The notes beneath the pieces are model-generated. The model was not told where the DNA came from, did not search any database, and saw nothing but the letters and a program-made list of their open reading frames with translations. From Methanobacterium petrolearium (lineage in GTDB: Archaea > Methanobacteriota > Methanobacteria > Methanobacteriales > Methanobacteriaceae), in the NCBI RefSeq assembly GCF_017873625.1, contig NZ_JAGGKL010000001.1:211001-275000 (forward strand): 64,000 nt of DNA. The letters run 5' to 3'. Positions within the stretch are counted from its first letter, which is position 1, and each line of letters opens with the position of its first letter. Of this stretch, positions 21,070-29,137 are shown piece by piece. Position numbers and translations under genes: made by a program.

Positions 21070-22269
21070 CTAGATGTCTCTGTTAAATCGGGTTACACCC
21101 ATTGCAAAGAATAGTAGTGTGAAGCCCAGGAGAACAACTAATTCAACCCATATGTCTCCAATTCCAGCTCCTTGTAACATAACCGCCCTTAATGCATTGT
21201 TAGCATAGGTTAATGGTGCGATGTATGCTATTTTTTGGAATATCCAGGGCATGGTTTCCAGAGGATAAAATACTCCTGATATGAACATCATAGGCATGCT
21301 GAAGGGCATTACCATCTGAACATAGTCTTCCTGAGTACTGACCCGTGCCGAGACCATTATTCCGAAACCCACAAAACACAAGGCGGTAAGTATCAGGAGG
21401 AGTATGGTGAGTAATATGCTACCTGCTATGGTGATATTAAACAGTATTATGGCTGCAGCAAGCAGTACCATGGCCGTAGCTGTTTGAATGATGAGTCTGG
21501 ATATTATTTTGCCACCCACCACAGTAGAAACACTGGTAGGAGTCATGAATAACCGGGCTAACTCACCTCGTTCTCGTTCACCTGCCAGGGATTCTCCCAT
21601 GCTCATCATAGCACCCATCATAACTGTCATGGCCAGAATTGCAGGCACCAAGAAGTCAATGTATTTGATATCTCCATAGATCTTGTTGATCTGGAAATTG
21701 ATGGAGTTCATGATGTTCTGGAAGTTTATGCCAGATAGTCCAGAAGAAGCTTGCACTCCCTGGGACTGCACCTGAAGGGCTGCAGATTGTGTTTGCAAGG
21801 CTTCCAACTTTTGCATCCCAATTTCTGCAGACATCTGGCTGAAAAGTGCCTGTGTTGCCGGAACCAGCACACTGGTTGCCATCTGGTCTGATGAATCAAC
21901 GTAAACTACCACTGACTTGGAGTTACTATCGTTAAGATCCTCATAATCTGAAGGTAATATAATGGCTGCTTTGACCTGCCCAGATTCTACCATTTCCCGC
22001 CCCCGTTGAGGGTCGCCAATTATGTCCTTCACATCATAAAGTGAACTATTTTTAATGGCGTTAATGGTGGTATCAGTCATCTGACCATCTGTTTGTTTAA
22101 CCACAACTATGGGGACGTTTTCAATGGATCCCCCCATACCATAGCCGAAAAGGGCGATCATGAGTATGGGAAAAAGGAAAATGGAGAACAAACGGGGTTT
22201 ATGTCTCCACAGGACTAATAAGTCTTTTTTAATCATCCATATGATTTTTTTGGTTTCCACCTTTTTCAT
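21070..22269 (-). CDS. ABC-2 type exporter permease
   Basis: A 399-residue membrane component. It has the YhgE/YbhR-type layout: one N-terminal helix (FSIFLFPILMIALFGYGMGG), a large extracytoplasmic domain of about 170 residues (30-200), then five C-terminal helices with SMGESLAGERERGELARLFMTPTS, the conserved cytoplasmic ABC-2 loop. Its ATG overlaps the stop of the ATPase gene by four bases (ATGA), so the two subunits are translationally coupled. The substrate is unknown; related systems export drugs, lipids or peptides. Confidence 0.88.
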   Translation of the reverse strand: MKKVETKKIIWMIKKDLLVLWRHKPRLFSIFLFPILMIALFGYGMGGSIENVPIVVVKQTDGQMTDTTINAIKNSSLYDVKDIIGDPQRGREMVESGQVKAAIILPSDYEDLNDSNSKSVVVYVDSSDQMATSVLVPATQALFSQMSAEIGMQKLEALQTQSAALQVQSQGVQASSGLSGINFQNIMNSINFQINKIYGDIKYIDFLVPAILAMTVMMGAMMSMGESLAGERERGELARLFMTPTSVSTVVGGKIISRLIIQTATAMVLLAAAIILFNITIAGSILLTILLLILTALCFVGFGIMVSARVSTQEDYVQMVMPFSMPMMFISGVFYPLETMPWIFQKIAYIAPLTYANNALRAVMLQGAGIGDIWVELVVLLGFTLLFFAMGVTRFNRDI

Positions 22270-23354
22270 TCCTCTTCACCTTCTCCTTTTTTGGGCTTTT
22301 TGATGGTAACTTTCATGAATACATCCTCTAATGAAGGGTCTTTCGTTGAAATTGAGGTTATGTTACCTCCACTTTCCATAATTGCAGCAATAACCTGGGT
22401 CACTGCAGTTTTGGTGTTGGCCAGTTTAAAGGCCAGCCTACCCGACCGGTGGGTTTCAATATCCAGAACACAGGGGATTTGAGATAATTTGTTAATCAGT
22501 TCATTATCTGAACTAGTGACCATTAAACTCATTTCCCTGGCTTTATCTATTTCAGATTCATTAACAACTTCTTTTAACTTGCAGAATGAAGGATTTTCAC
22601 TGTCATTGGTGGGAGAATCCTCCATTTCACGTACAATTTTTCCTATATTGCTCTCAACACTTTTTTCCTGTGTAAGTATAGTGTCTTTTAAGCCCTGGGG
22701 AGTGTCAAATGCTACCAATTTTCCCAGGTTGATTATACCCACATGGTCACACAGCATATCCACTTCGTACATGTCATGTGAGCAGAGAATTATAGTATGA
22801 CCTTTCTGGTTTAATTCATCGATAAGATCCCACAGTACACTTTTGGTGGTGGGATCCAGGCCAATGGTGGGTTCATCAAGGAAGAGAATGTCTGGTTGGT
22901 GCACCAGACTGGCAACTACAGATACCTTCTGTTTCTGCCCGCCTGACATTTGCTTGATCATTTTATTTTCTGCGTACTTAATGTCCACCAATTCCATCAA
23001 TTCATCAATTCTCTGTTCTTTAAGGTCTTCAGGCATTCCGTAATAATCTGCACAGAGTTCAGCATTTTCTCGAGCTGTAAGATCAGCATAAAGGCTCACT
23101 AATTGTGGAACCATCCCTATTTTATGGCGAACTTCGTTGGGATTTTTTATTATGTCATAACCTGCCACATGTGCGGTTCCGGATGTGGGTGGGATTAGGC
23201 AAGTTAACATCTTAATTGTCGTGGTTTTACCTGCTCCATTAGGTCCTAAAAAACCGAAAATACTTTTGTTTTTAACCTTCAACTGCAGTTCATCCACCGC
23301 TGTGAAGTCTCCATAGTGTTTGGTAAGATCGAAGGTTTCTATGGCGTATTTCAT
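22266..23354 (-). CDS. ABC transporter ATP-binding protein
   Basis: A 362-residue ATPase with Walker A GPNGAGKTTT (residues 38-47), Q-loop, ABC signature MSGGQKQKV, Walker B ILFLDEPTIGLDP and switch His in ILCSHDMYEV. After residue 230 there is a linker and a C-terminal domain of about 70 residues (LMVTSSDNELINKLSQIPCVLDIE...SLEDVFMKVTI) of the DrrA type. It is 12 bases downstream of the PadR-family gene and is followed by the permease and the propeller gene in one operon. Confidence 0.92.
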   Translation of the reverse strand: MKYAIETFDLTKHYGDFTAVDELQLKVKNKSIFGFLGPNGAGKTTTIKMLTCLIPPTSGTAHVAGYDIIKNPNEVRHKIGMVPQLVSLYADLTARENAELCADYYGMPEDLKEQRIDELMELVDIKYAENKMIKQMSGGQKQKVSVVASLVHQPDILFLDEPTIGLDPTTKSVLWDLIDELNQKGHTIILCSHDMYEVDMLCDHVGIINLGKLVAFDTPQGLKDTILTQEKSVESNIGKIVREMEDSPTNDSENPSFCKLKEVVNESEIDKAREMSLMVTSSDNELINKLSQIPCVLDIETHRSGRLAFKLANTKTAVTQVIAAIMESGGNITSISTKDPSLEDVFMKVTIKKPKKGEGEEE

Positions 23355-23366
23355 AAAACATATCTC

Positions 23367-23822
23367 CTAACTTCTTTTGAGGGTGAACATGTCTCCCATG
23401 AATTCTTTCCACATGTCAGTCGCACCTAATTCTCTGCCATGGACAATTATCTGTCGTATGCGATCAAGGCTAGCTTCTCCTTCTTCAGTTATTTCATAAT
23501 ATTTAACCTTTCTTTTACCCTGATGCTCCCATTTCCCGCTTATAAGTCCTTTTTTTTCCAATTTGTGCAGTACAGGATAAATTACGCTGGCACTGGGCAT
23601 TTTTTTATCCAGGGGTGATGCGGCATGTAGTTGGGTCATTATTTCATATCCATGTTGTCGTTTCCTGCTGATGAGCCACAGGATCATGATGTTACCAAAA
23701 CCTCTCATGAATCCCTTGATCATTTTTTTATCATATTTGGGTAGGTTTTCGATTTCACATTCAAAATCATGCTTTTTTCCATCATCTCCTGTTTCTACAG
23801 CATTTGAATCTTCTTTTACCAT
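23367..23822 (-). CDS. PadR-family transcriptional regulator
   Basis: A 151-residue winged-helix repressor. The PadR domain (about residues 33-125) includes NIMILWLISRKRQHGYEIMTQLH, the recognition region PSASVIYPVLHKLEKKGLIS and the wing KYYEITEEGEASLDRI. A charged N-terminal extension of about 30 residues precedes it. It is the first gene of the exporter operon and has an AT-rich dyad just upstream, so it probably represses its own operon and responds to the exported compound, as PadR regulators of ABC exporters do. Confidence 0.88.
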   Translation of the reverse strand: MVKEDSNAVETGDDGKKHDFECEIENLPKYDKKMIKGFMRGFGNIMILWLISRKRQHGYEIMTQLHAASPLDKKMPSASVIYPVLHKLEKKGLISGKWEHQGKRKVKYYEITEEGEASLDRIRQIIVHGRELGATDMWKEFMGDMFTLKRS

Positions 23823-23857
23823 TTTAGAACTCCAATTAGAGATGTTTACATATAATC

Positions 23858-23896
23858 TTGATATATAACTTTTTAATATATCAAAATATGATATAT
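23858..23896. promoter_or_regulatory. Operator-like dyads before the PadR operon
   Basis: TTGATATAT (23858-23866) and ATATATCAA (23876-23884) form a perfect 9-bp inverted repeat with a nine-base spacer. The second arm also pairs with TGATATAT (23889-23896), giving three half-sites in alternating orientation. They lie 36-74 bases before the PadR-family start and overlap the probable promoter, as expected for autorepression. Confidence 0.55.
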
Positions 23897-23958
23897 TGTG
23901 TTGGGATATAATCTAATGTAACTAGCACTATATAAATGGGTCGGTTTTACCAGTATGA

Positions 23959-24064
23959 TTTCAGGATTTGTTTTTTTTTTGGTAGGATCAAATGCAGCAA
24001 TCAGTCCGCCACCACTGCGATAAAAAAAAACTTTCAGGATCCGTTTTTGATAGGATCAAATGGG
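23959..24064 (+). repeat. Direct repeat TTTCAGGATnnGTTTTT...TAGGATCAAATG
   Basis: Two imperfect copies occur at 23959-23994 and 24033-24061, differing in the length of a T-run and a few bases. They lie between the PadR operon and the TIM-barrel gene. Origin and role are unknown; it may be a small duplication in the promoter region. Confidence 0.45.
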
Positions 24065-24084
24065 AAACTTTTTCGAAAGATATA

Positions 24085-24109
24085 TCACAATTCTGATAGA
24101 AAATTGTGA
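24085..24109. promoter_or_regulatory. Inverted repeat TCACAATT-N9-AATTGTGA
   Basis: Perfect 8-bp arms (24085-24092 and 24102-24109) end three bases before the ATG of the next gene and occupy the place where a ribosome binding site would be. It may be an operator over the transcription start or a hairpin that limits translation. No Shine-Dalgarno-like sequence is present, so a leaderless transcript is possible. Confidence 0.5.
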
Positions 24110-24112
24110 AAC

Positions 24113-24862
24113 ATGAAAATCGGATTTTCCACCCTGGCATTATTCATGGGGTCCTTTGAGGAATTTTTAGATATAGCAACTGAAGATGGGTTTAACCTAA
24201 TTGAAATACTTTGTGAAGGCCCTTATTGGCCTAGAAACATGCTTAACATTGGGGAAAATTTTGAAATATTTTCTTCTTATGATATAGACGTTTTCCTGCA
24301 CACACCCACCATTGATCTCAACCCTGCCAGTTTAAATAAAGGCATAAGGGACGAAACGCTCCGACAACTTAAAGAAACTCTAGATATGGCAGTTAAAATT
24401 GGTGCTAAGGCCATAACCACTCACCCTGGACTTATACACCGCCTTGAAGATCGGGTAAGGAATATGGCAAAATCTTATTCTTTAGAAACCCTCACTGAAG
24501 CCAATAGATATGCTGAAGATGTGGATGTTATATTTTCCGTGGAGAACATGCCCCATAGATATGCCTACTTCTGTAACACTGCCCAAGAACATGCTTACTT
24601 CCTGGATAAATGCAACTGCCATGGAACCGTAGATCTGGGACATGCTAACACCACAGGAGATCCCGAATCCTTTCTAAAACTGGAAAATATTCATTACTAC
24701 CATTTGAATGATAATGATGGGGAAAAAGACCAGCACCTTGCACTAGGCCAGGGCACACTTGATTTGAAACTAATTAATATGGTTGATCTGGGAATAATAG
24801 AACTTAACAACTATGAAGATGTTTTAAAAAGTAGAAAAGTCATTTTGAGTCTTGATAAATAA
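24113..24862 (+). CDS. Sugar phosphate isomerase/epimerase family TIM-barrel protein
   Basis: A 249-residue xylose-isomerase-like/AP-endonuclease-2 fold protein. Visible features are FSTLALFMGSFEEFLDIATEDGFNLIEI, the metal-site stretches ITTHPGLIH, FSVENMPH, GTVDLGHANTTG and YYHLNDNDGEKDQHLALGQG. These fit a divalent-metal-dependent isomerase or endonuclease IV-like enzyme; the substrate cannot be read from sequence. It stands alone behind an inverted repeat. Confidence 0.8.
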   Translation: MKIGFSTLALFMGSFEEFLDIATEDGFNLIEILCEGPYWPRNMLNIGENFEIFSSYDIDVFLHTPTIDLNPASLNKGIRDETLRQLKETLDMAVKIGAKAITTHPGLIHRLEDRVRNMAKSYSLETLTEANRYAEDVDVIFSVENMPHRYAYFCNTAQEHAYFLDKCNCHGTVDLGHANTTGDPESFLKLENIHYYHLNDNDGEKDQHLALGQGTLDLKLINMVDLGIIELNNYEDVLKSRKVILSLDK

Positions 24863-24938
24863 ACTAAAAATAAATTTCACACCAGATAGTAAAAAAATAG
24901 ATATAAAATAAAAGAACCACTTAATGGGGTTATGAGTT

Positions 24939-26042
24939 ATGTCTAGCAAAGTGTATTTTTCTAATTTTCGTTCCAGAAGCAAGGAAGAAAACAAAATCAG
25001 CAAAATACAACAATTATTTGATAAGGTGGGTTTTGCAGAATTCATTCAGAACGGAGATTTAACTGCCATAAAACTTCACTTCGGGGAAAGAGGCAACGAC
25101 ACATTTCTTAAACCAGTTTTGGTGAGTTCAATAGTTGAAAAAACTTTGGATTGCCAGGCTAAACCTTTTCTAACCGACACCAACACTCTTTACTATGGAA
25201 GCCGCCATAATTCGGTTGACCACCTCAAAACTGCCATAAAAAATGGTTTTGCCTATGCAGTTACTGGGGTGCCGCTAGTCATTGCTGATGGAATTCGAGG
25301 AAATAACTGGATTTCTGTGAATGTGAATTTAAAACATTTTCAGGATGTTAAAATAGCAGGAGACATTGAAAAAGCTGATAGTATGCTGGTTTTATCCCAT
25401 TTTAAGGGTCATGGGATGAGTGGATTTGGAGGAGCCATAAAAAACCTGGCCATGGGATGTTCTGCTGCTCCTGGGAAGGTGGAACAACACCAATGTTCCA
25501 AACCAGTTATAAACAATGAATGTACTGCATGTGGGACCTGTGTGGACTCCTGTCCTATATCAGTGATAACCCTTCAAAATAAAAAGGCAGAAATTGACAT
25601 GAAAAAATGTATAGCATGTAATAACTGCATATCTAACTGTCCAGAATCCGCTATCGAGTTAGATTCAAAGTCATTGCCGGAATTTTCAGAAAGAATGGTA
25701 GAATATGCCTACGGGGCGGTTAAACATAAAAAAGGAAGGGTGGGTTACATTAATTTCCTCATGGACATTACTCCTGACTGTGACTGCGAAGCCTTCAGTG
25801 ACACAGCAATTGTTCCGGATATTGGAATAATAGCCTCTAAAGATCCAGTTGCTTTGGATGCAGCATCTTATGATCTGGTGAACCAGCAAATGGGATTGGA
25901 AGGCTCCTTACTTGAACATCAACACCATCAAGGTGGTGATAAATTCAGAGGGGTGTGGGAAGATGTTGATGGTAGAGTACAAATCAGATACGCGGAAAAA
26001 ATTGGCTTTGGAACCCAAAAATATAATTTAATAACAGTATAA
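24939..26042 (+). CDS. DUF362 protein with 2x[4Fe-4S] ferredoxin domain
   Basis: A 367-residue protein. The DUF362 core (residues 1-185 and 240-340; AIKLHFGERGNDTFLKP, FLTDTNTLYYGSRHN, LSHFKGHGMSGFGGAIKNLAMG) is interrupted by a ferredoxin insert with CTACGTCVDSCP and CIACNNCISNCP (about residues 188-235). Such proteins are common in anaerobes and of unknown function; a redox or cofactor-assembly role is inferred from the clusters. The start at 24939 follows GGGGTT. It lies 76 bases after the TIM-barrel gene and may share its transcript. Confidence 0.85.
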   Translation: MSSKVYFSNFRSRSKEENKISKIQQLFDKVGFAEFIQNGDLTAIKLHFGERGNDTFLKPVLVSSIVEKTLDCQAKPFLTDTNTLYYGSRHNSVDHLKTAIKNGFAYAVTGVPLVIADGIRGNNWISVNVNLKHFQDVKIAGDIEKADSMLVLSHFKGHGMSGFGGAIKNLAMGCSAAPGKVEQHQCSKPVINNECTACGTCVDSCPISVITLQNKKAEIDMKKCIACNNCISNCPESAIELDSKSLPEFSERMVEYAYGAVKHKKGRVGYINFLMDITPDCDCEAFSDTAIVPDIGIIASKDPVALDAASYDLVNQQMGLEGSLLEHQHHQGGDKFRGVWEDVDGRVQIRYAEKIGFGTQKYNLITV

Positions 26043-26238
26043 GTGCCATTTCTTGTTTTTGGGTAGATTATAAGGTTTAAATCCTTTTGAAATTGTAGTG
26101 TGTGAGTTAAAGAAATAGGTTATAAATTTTTCCATTTTTTTCCCAGAACAAGGTATTAAATAAATGAGAATGGAAGGCAATATTAAAGTGTTAATTTTAT
26201 GGTTATAGTTAACTTTGGCCATTTGAGGGGGTTATTAA

Positions 26239-26769
26239 ATGGACTTAGCTTATATCTGGTTAATACTGGGCATTATCGGAGCATTAGTAATCCTGATAGT
26301 ACAATTTTATTCCAAACGAGTTTTGACCTTTAAAAAAATTGTTAGAACATTCCTTCTTTCTTTTCTGGTCATCACTGTTGGTTTCAGTTCTTTATGGGCA
26401 TTCATAGGCCACACATTTTTCGCGGTTCAAACAGCTTCTTATATTGGGTGGGCTCCGGGAAGTCCGTTTCAACAGGAAATAGCCTTTGCTAACCTGGCAT
26501 TTGGGGTTCTGGGAATATTGTGTTATTGGGTGAGAGAAAACTTCTGGACTGCTACGGTAATCGGTGTTTCTATTTTCCTCCTGGGTGATGCCATATGTCA
26601 CATAGGTAACATGTTTTCTACAGGTAACTATGCTCCTGGAAATGTAGGGACAGTTCTAGTTCTGGATATACTGGTGCCTTTGTTACTGATAGGTCTCTTA
26701 GTAGCCTACAAATTCCTGCAAGACAGGGATGTTCGCAGTGCCATTAAGAGTTTGGAAAGATCTTTATAG
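26239..26769 (+). CDS. DUF6790 family membrane protein
   Basis: A 176-residue protein with five hydrophobic segments. The conserved core FSSLWAFIGHTFFAVQTASYIGWAPGSPFQQEIAFANLAFGVLG and the GDAICHIGNM helix match the DUF6790 family. Function unknown; the conserved His and Glu residues near the membrane could bind metal. GAGGGGGT precedes the start. The gene ends 34 bases before the chosen start of the TMEM175-like gene, so the two membrane proteins are likely co-expressed. Confidence 0.8.
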   Translation: MDLAYIWLILGIIGALVILIVQFYSKRVLTFKKIVRTFLLSFLVITVGFSSLWAFIGHTFFAVQTASYIGWAPGSPFQQEIAFANLAFGVLGILCYWVRENFWTATVIGVSIFLLGDAICHIGNMFSTGNYAPGNVGTVLVLDILVPLLLIGLLVAYKFLQDRDVRSAIKSLERSL

Positions 26770-26803
26770 GCTAATTCGAGTATGCAAAGGCGAGGTTAGT
26801 GAG

Positions 26804-27424
26804 TTGCAGGACAATAATCAGGTTATGAACCCGGAAGGAATTAATGTCAAGCGTATAGAAACCCTGGTTGATGGAATTTTCGCCATAGCCATGACACTCT
26901 TAGTTCTGGGAATAACCGTACCATCAATAGCCAATCCCACTGAAGCAGACCTATACGGGGCGTTATATGATCTTTTACCTAATTTTTACAGTTATTTTAT
27001 CAGTTTTATCCTTTTAGCTGTTTTCTGGAGGATAAACCATAATCAATTTAATAGGATTAAAAATGCCGACAATGTTTTATTGTGGATAATGGTATTCTGG
27101 TTGCTTTTTGTGGCATTAGTTCCATTTTCCGCATTTTTTGTAGGGGAATATGGTAATTTCCAGATTTCCAACGTATTTTTTGATCTGAACCTCTTTGCCA
27201 TAGGATTTCTCCTGTTCCTCAATTGGCGCCATGCCATTCGCAGTGACCTGGTGGATGAAAGTAAAATTGAGGGGAGTAAATCTTCATTAAAGATAAGTTT
27301 AATGTTACCTGCAATTTCCCTAATTGCACTGGGCCTTACTTTCATCCCCTTTTTTAAAACTTATGGGTACGGTTGGACAAGCCTGGCTTATCTGGCTATT
27401 CCGTTATTAAAACGTTTTCAATAG
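26804..27424 (+). CDS. TMEM175/DUF1211 family membrane protein (second copy)
   Basis: A protein of about 206 residues with the family signature IETLVDGIFAIAMTLLVLGITVP; the usual Ser of SDG is Val here (LVDG). Six hydrophobic segments follow. A reading frame opens at 26729 inside the upstream gene, but GAGGT at 26792-26796 points to the TTG at 26804, with ATG 26825 as a fallback. The overall pattern is the same as the protein at 6.8 kb, though the two are clearly diverged. Probable cation channel, by family. Confidence 0.75.
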   Translation: MQDNNQVMNPEGINVKRIETLVDGIFAIAMTLLVLGITVPSIANPTEADLYGALYDLLPNFYSYFISFILLAVFWRINHNQFNRIKNADNVLLWIMVFWLLFVALVPFSAFFVGEYGNFQISNVFFDLNLFAIGFLLFLNWRHAIRSDLVDESKIEGSKSSLKISLMLPAISLIALGLTFIPFFKTYGYGWTSLAYLAIPLLKRFQ

Positions 27425-27463
27425 TCAGTCAGGTTTACAATATCCAATTTTAAGTTAAAATAG

Positions 27464-28252
27464 TTAAAAATCGATATCTAAAACATCTTTAATGTTGTCA
27501 ACCACAAAATCAGCAGCATTCAAAACTTTAGCAGATGGATTTTCATCTTGCTGTGTGGTTAAAACACCAACATCTGCTTCTTTAAGCGCCAGGATATCGT
27601 TGGCGCTATTACCCACCATCATAACCCGATAGTTTCCTTTGAGCTCTTGCACAATTTCCTTTTTTCTTTTGGAATGGGCAGTTCCAAAGACATTTTCAGT
27701 TGGAATGTGAATGAAACTGGCTAATTGTTCCAGGGATTTGGTCCGATCTCCTGATGCAACAAAGATACGAAGACCTCTCCTTTTGAGTTTTTCCACTACC
27801 ATAGGGACTTCAGGGAATATTTTTCCACCAGCGGTAATGGTAAACTCGATCTGGCCACTATGAAAGTCCACAATAAAACCGGAACCACTGCAGATCTGTA
27901 CGTTGTATCCTTTGTCAATAACCGTTCTGATGGTATCTTGAATATCACTGACTTGGGTTTTATCATCTTTTATAATATTTAATAATTTATTTTTATCGAT
28001 GTCCAGAGAAGAATAGCTTATATCAAATGGAACATTGTTCCTACTAATAAATTGGTAGATACTCTGTTTTGAACGTGCATTTATAATGCAAGTGGAAGGA
28101 TCAGTCTGCAGAACGACCAGGGCCCGGTAAGGATGCTGATCTACCAGATCAATGGAACTGGTGTGATCACTGATAAGTCCAGATTTGATATCTTTAATTG
28201 CCCGGTATCTTGAAATCAGGGTTCCGGAGTTATCAAAAACTACTGCTTTCAT
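27464..28252 (-). CDS. HAD-family protein, soluble P-type-ATPase-like (MJ0968 type)
   Basis: A 262-residue protein combining a P-type-ATPase-like phosphorylation domain (motif I DNSGTL, Asp7; motif II ASGDR, residues 166-170; motif III Lys in HSKRKKEI; motif IV GNSANDILAL, 214-223) with an inserted domain between residues 30 and 130. It resembles the soluble archaeal P-type-ATPase-like phosphatase MJ0968 of Methanocaldococcus. Motif I lacks the second Asp of ordinary HAD phosphatases, which is normal for P-type ATPases, but in motif IV the first Asp of GDGxND is Asn. Activity may therefore be reduced or regulatory. No transmembrane segments. Confidence 0.75.
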   Translation of the reverse strand: MKAVVFDNSGTLISRYRAIKDIKSGLISDHTSSIDLVDQHPYRALVVLQTDPSTCIINARSKQSIYQFISRNNVPFDISYSSLDIDKNKLLNIIKDDKTQVSDIQDTIRTVIDKGYNVQICSGSGFIVDFHSGQIEFTITAGGKIFPEVPMVVEKLKRRGLRIFVASGDRTKSLEQLASFIHIPTENVFGTAHSKRKKEIVQELKGNYRVMMVGNSANDILALKEADVGVLTTQQDENPSAKVLNAADFVVDNIKDVLDIDF

Positions 28253-28330
28253 ATTCCTTAATAGTATACAATAACTTAAATAATTACATCCCCCTTGAAA
28301 GAAGGATTGGAATTATTTCATTTTCCCCAT

Positions 28331-28963
28331 TTACGCTATTAATGTGGAGTATATGAAGTAAACCCCTAACAGTACCAGGAAAACACCGCAAACAATCATC
28401 ATGATTTTGTAACGTTTTCCAGGCAGCACGTGTCGTCCTTTGCTGGTGAAAAAACTGACTAAACTGTACCATGTGAGATCTGCACCCCAGTGGCCCACTA
28501 AAAAACTTAGAACCCCGATAACCCCTGCCAGTTCTATTCCTTTAAGCATGAAAGCCCAACCTACAGTAGCCCACCATAGGTAGAAGTAAGGGTTGGTAAC
28601 ACTGGTTATTATCCCACTAATGATTGATCCTCGTTTTTCAGTTGATTCTTCTTCTCCAGGAATTTTTGAGGGCACTGGGGATTTAGCAATGACATAACCA
28701 ATATAAATAAGCATCAAACCACCGAAACCCCCGATTATCATGGTTGCTGTCTTTGATCCAATGGCCCAACCAAGCCCCAGCACCAGGAGTATCATCAGAG
28801 TTATTTCGGCAATGTAATGTCCCAGAACAATCAGGGGTCCGGCTTTGTAGCCTTTTTTCAAGGAATCAGAGATGGTGACAGTGAGCATTGGCCCTGGGAC
28901 CATTGCACCGGATAAACCAACCCAAAAAGATGCTACGGCGAATAATAAAACTTCAATCCACAT
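28331..28963 (-). CDS. LysE-family amino acid exporter
   Basis: A 210-residue membrane protein with six hydrophobic segments. The family mark is the N-terminal FWVGLSGAMVPGPMLTVTISDSLKKGYKAG, followed by SVTNPYFYLWWATVGWAF. LysE/RhtB proteins export basic amino acids or homoserine lactones using the proton gradient; the substrate here is not predictable. It reads in the same direction as the HAD gene downstream with a 78-base gap. Confidence 0.85.
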   Translation of the reverse strand: MWIEVLLFAVASFWVGLSGAMVPGPMLTVTISDSLKKGYKAGPLIVLGHYIAEITLMILLVLGLGWAIGSKTATMIIGGFGGLMLIYIGYVIAKSPVPSKIPGEEESTEKRGSIISGIITSVTNPYFYLWWATVGWAFMLKGIELAGVIGVLSFLVGHWGADLTWYSLVSFFTSKGRHVLPGKRYKIMMIVCGVFLVLLGVYFIYSTLIA

Positions 28964-29137
28964 TAATAATCATAAACTCCTCAAATCATAAATTTCCATA
29001 ACTTACATTCTATAATTTACATTCTAAGAATAAATAACATAACATCTTCCCAAAAAAATTTATTATAGATAAATGTCCCATAAACGAAGAAAAAGGTAAA
29101 TAAAAGGGTTTATTCTGCCCTAAAATTTTATTCCCAT

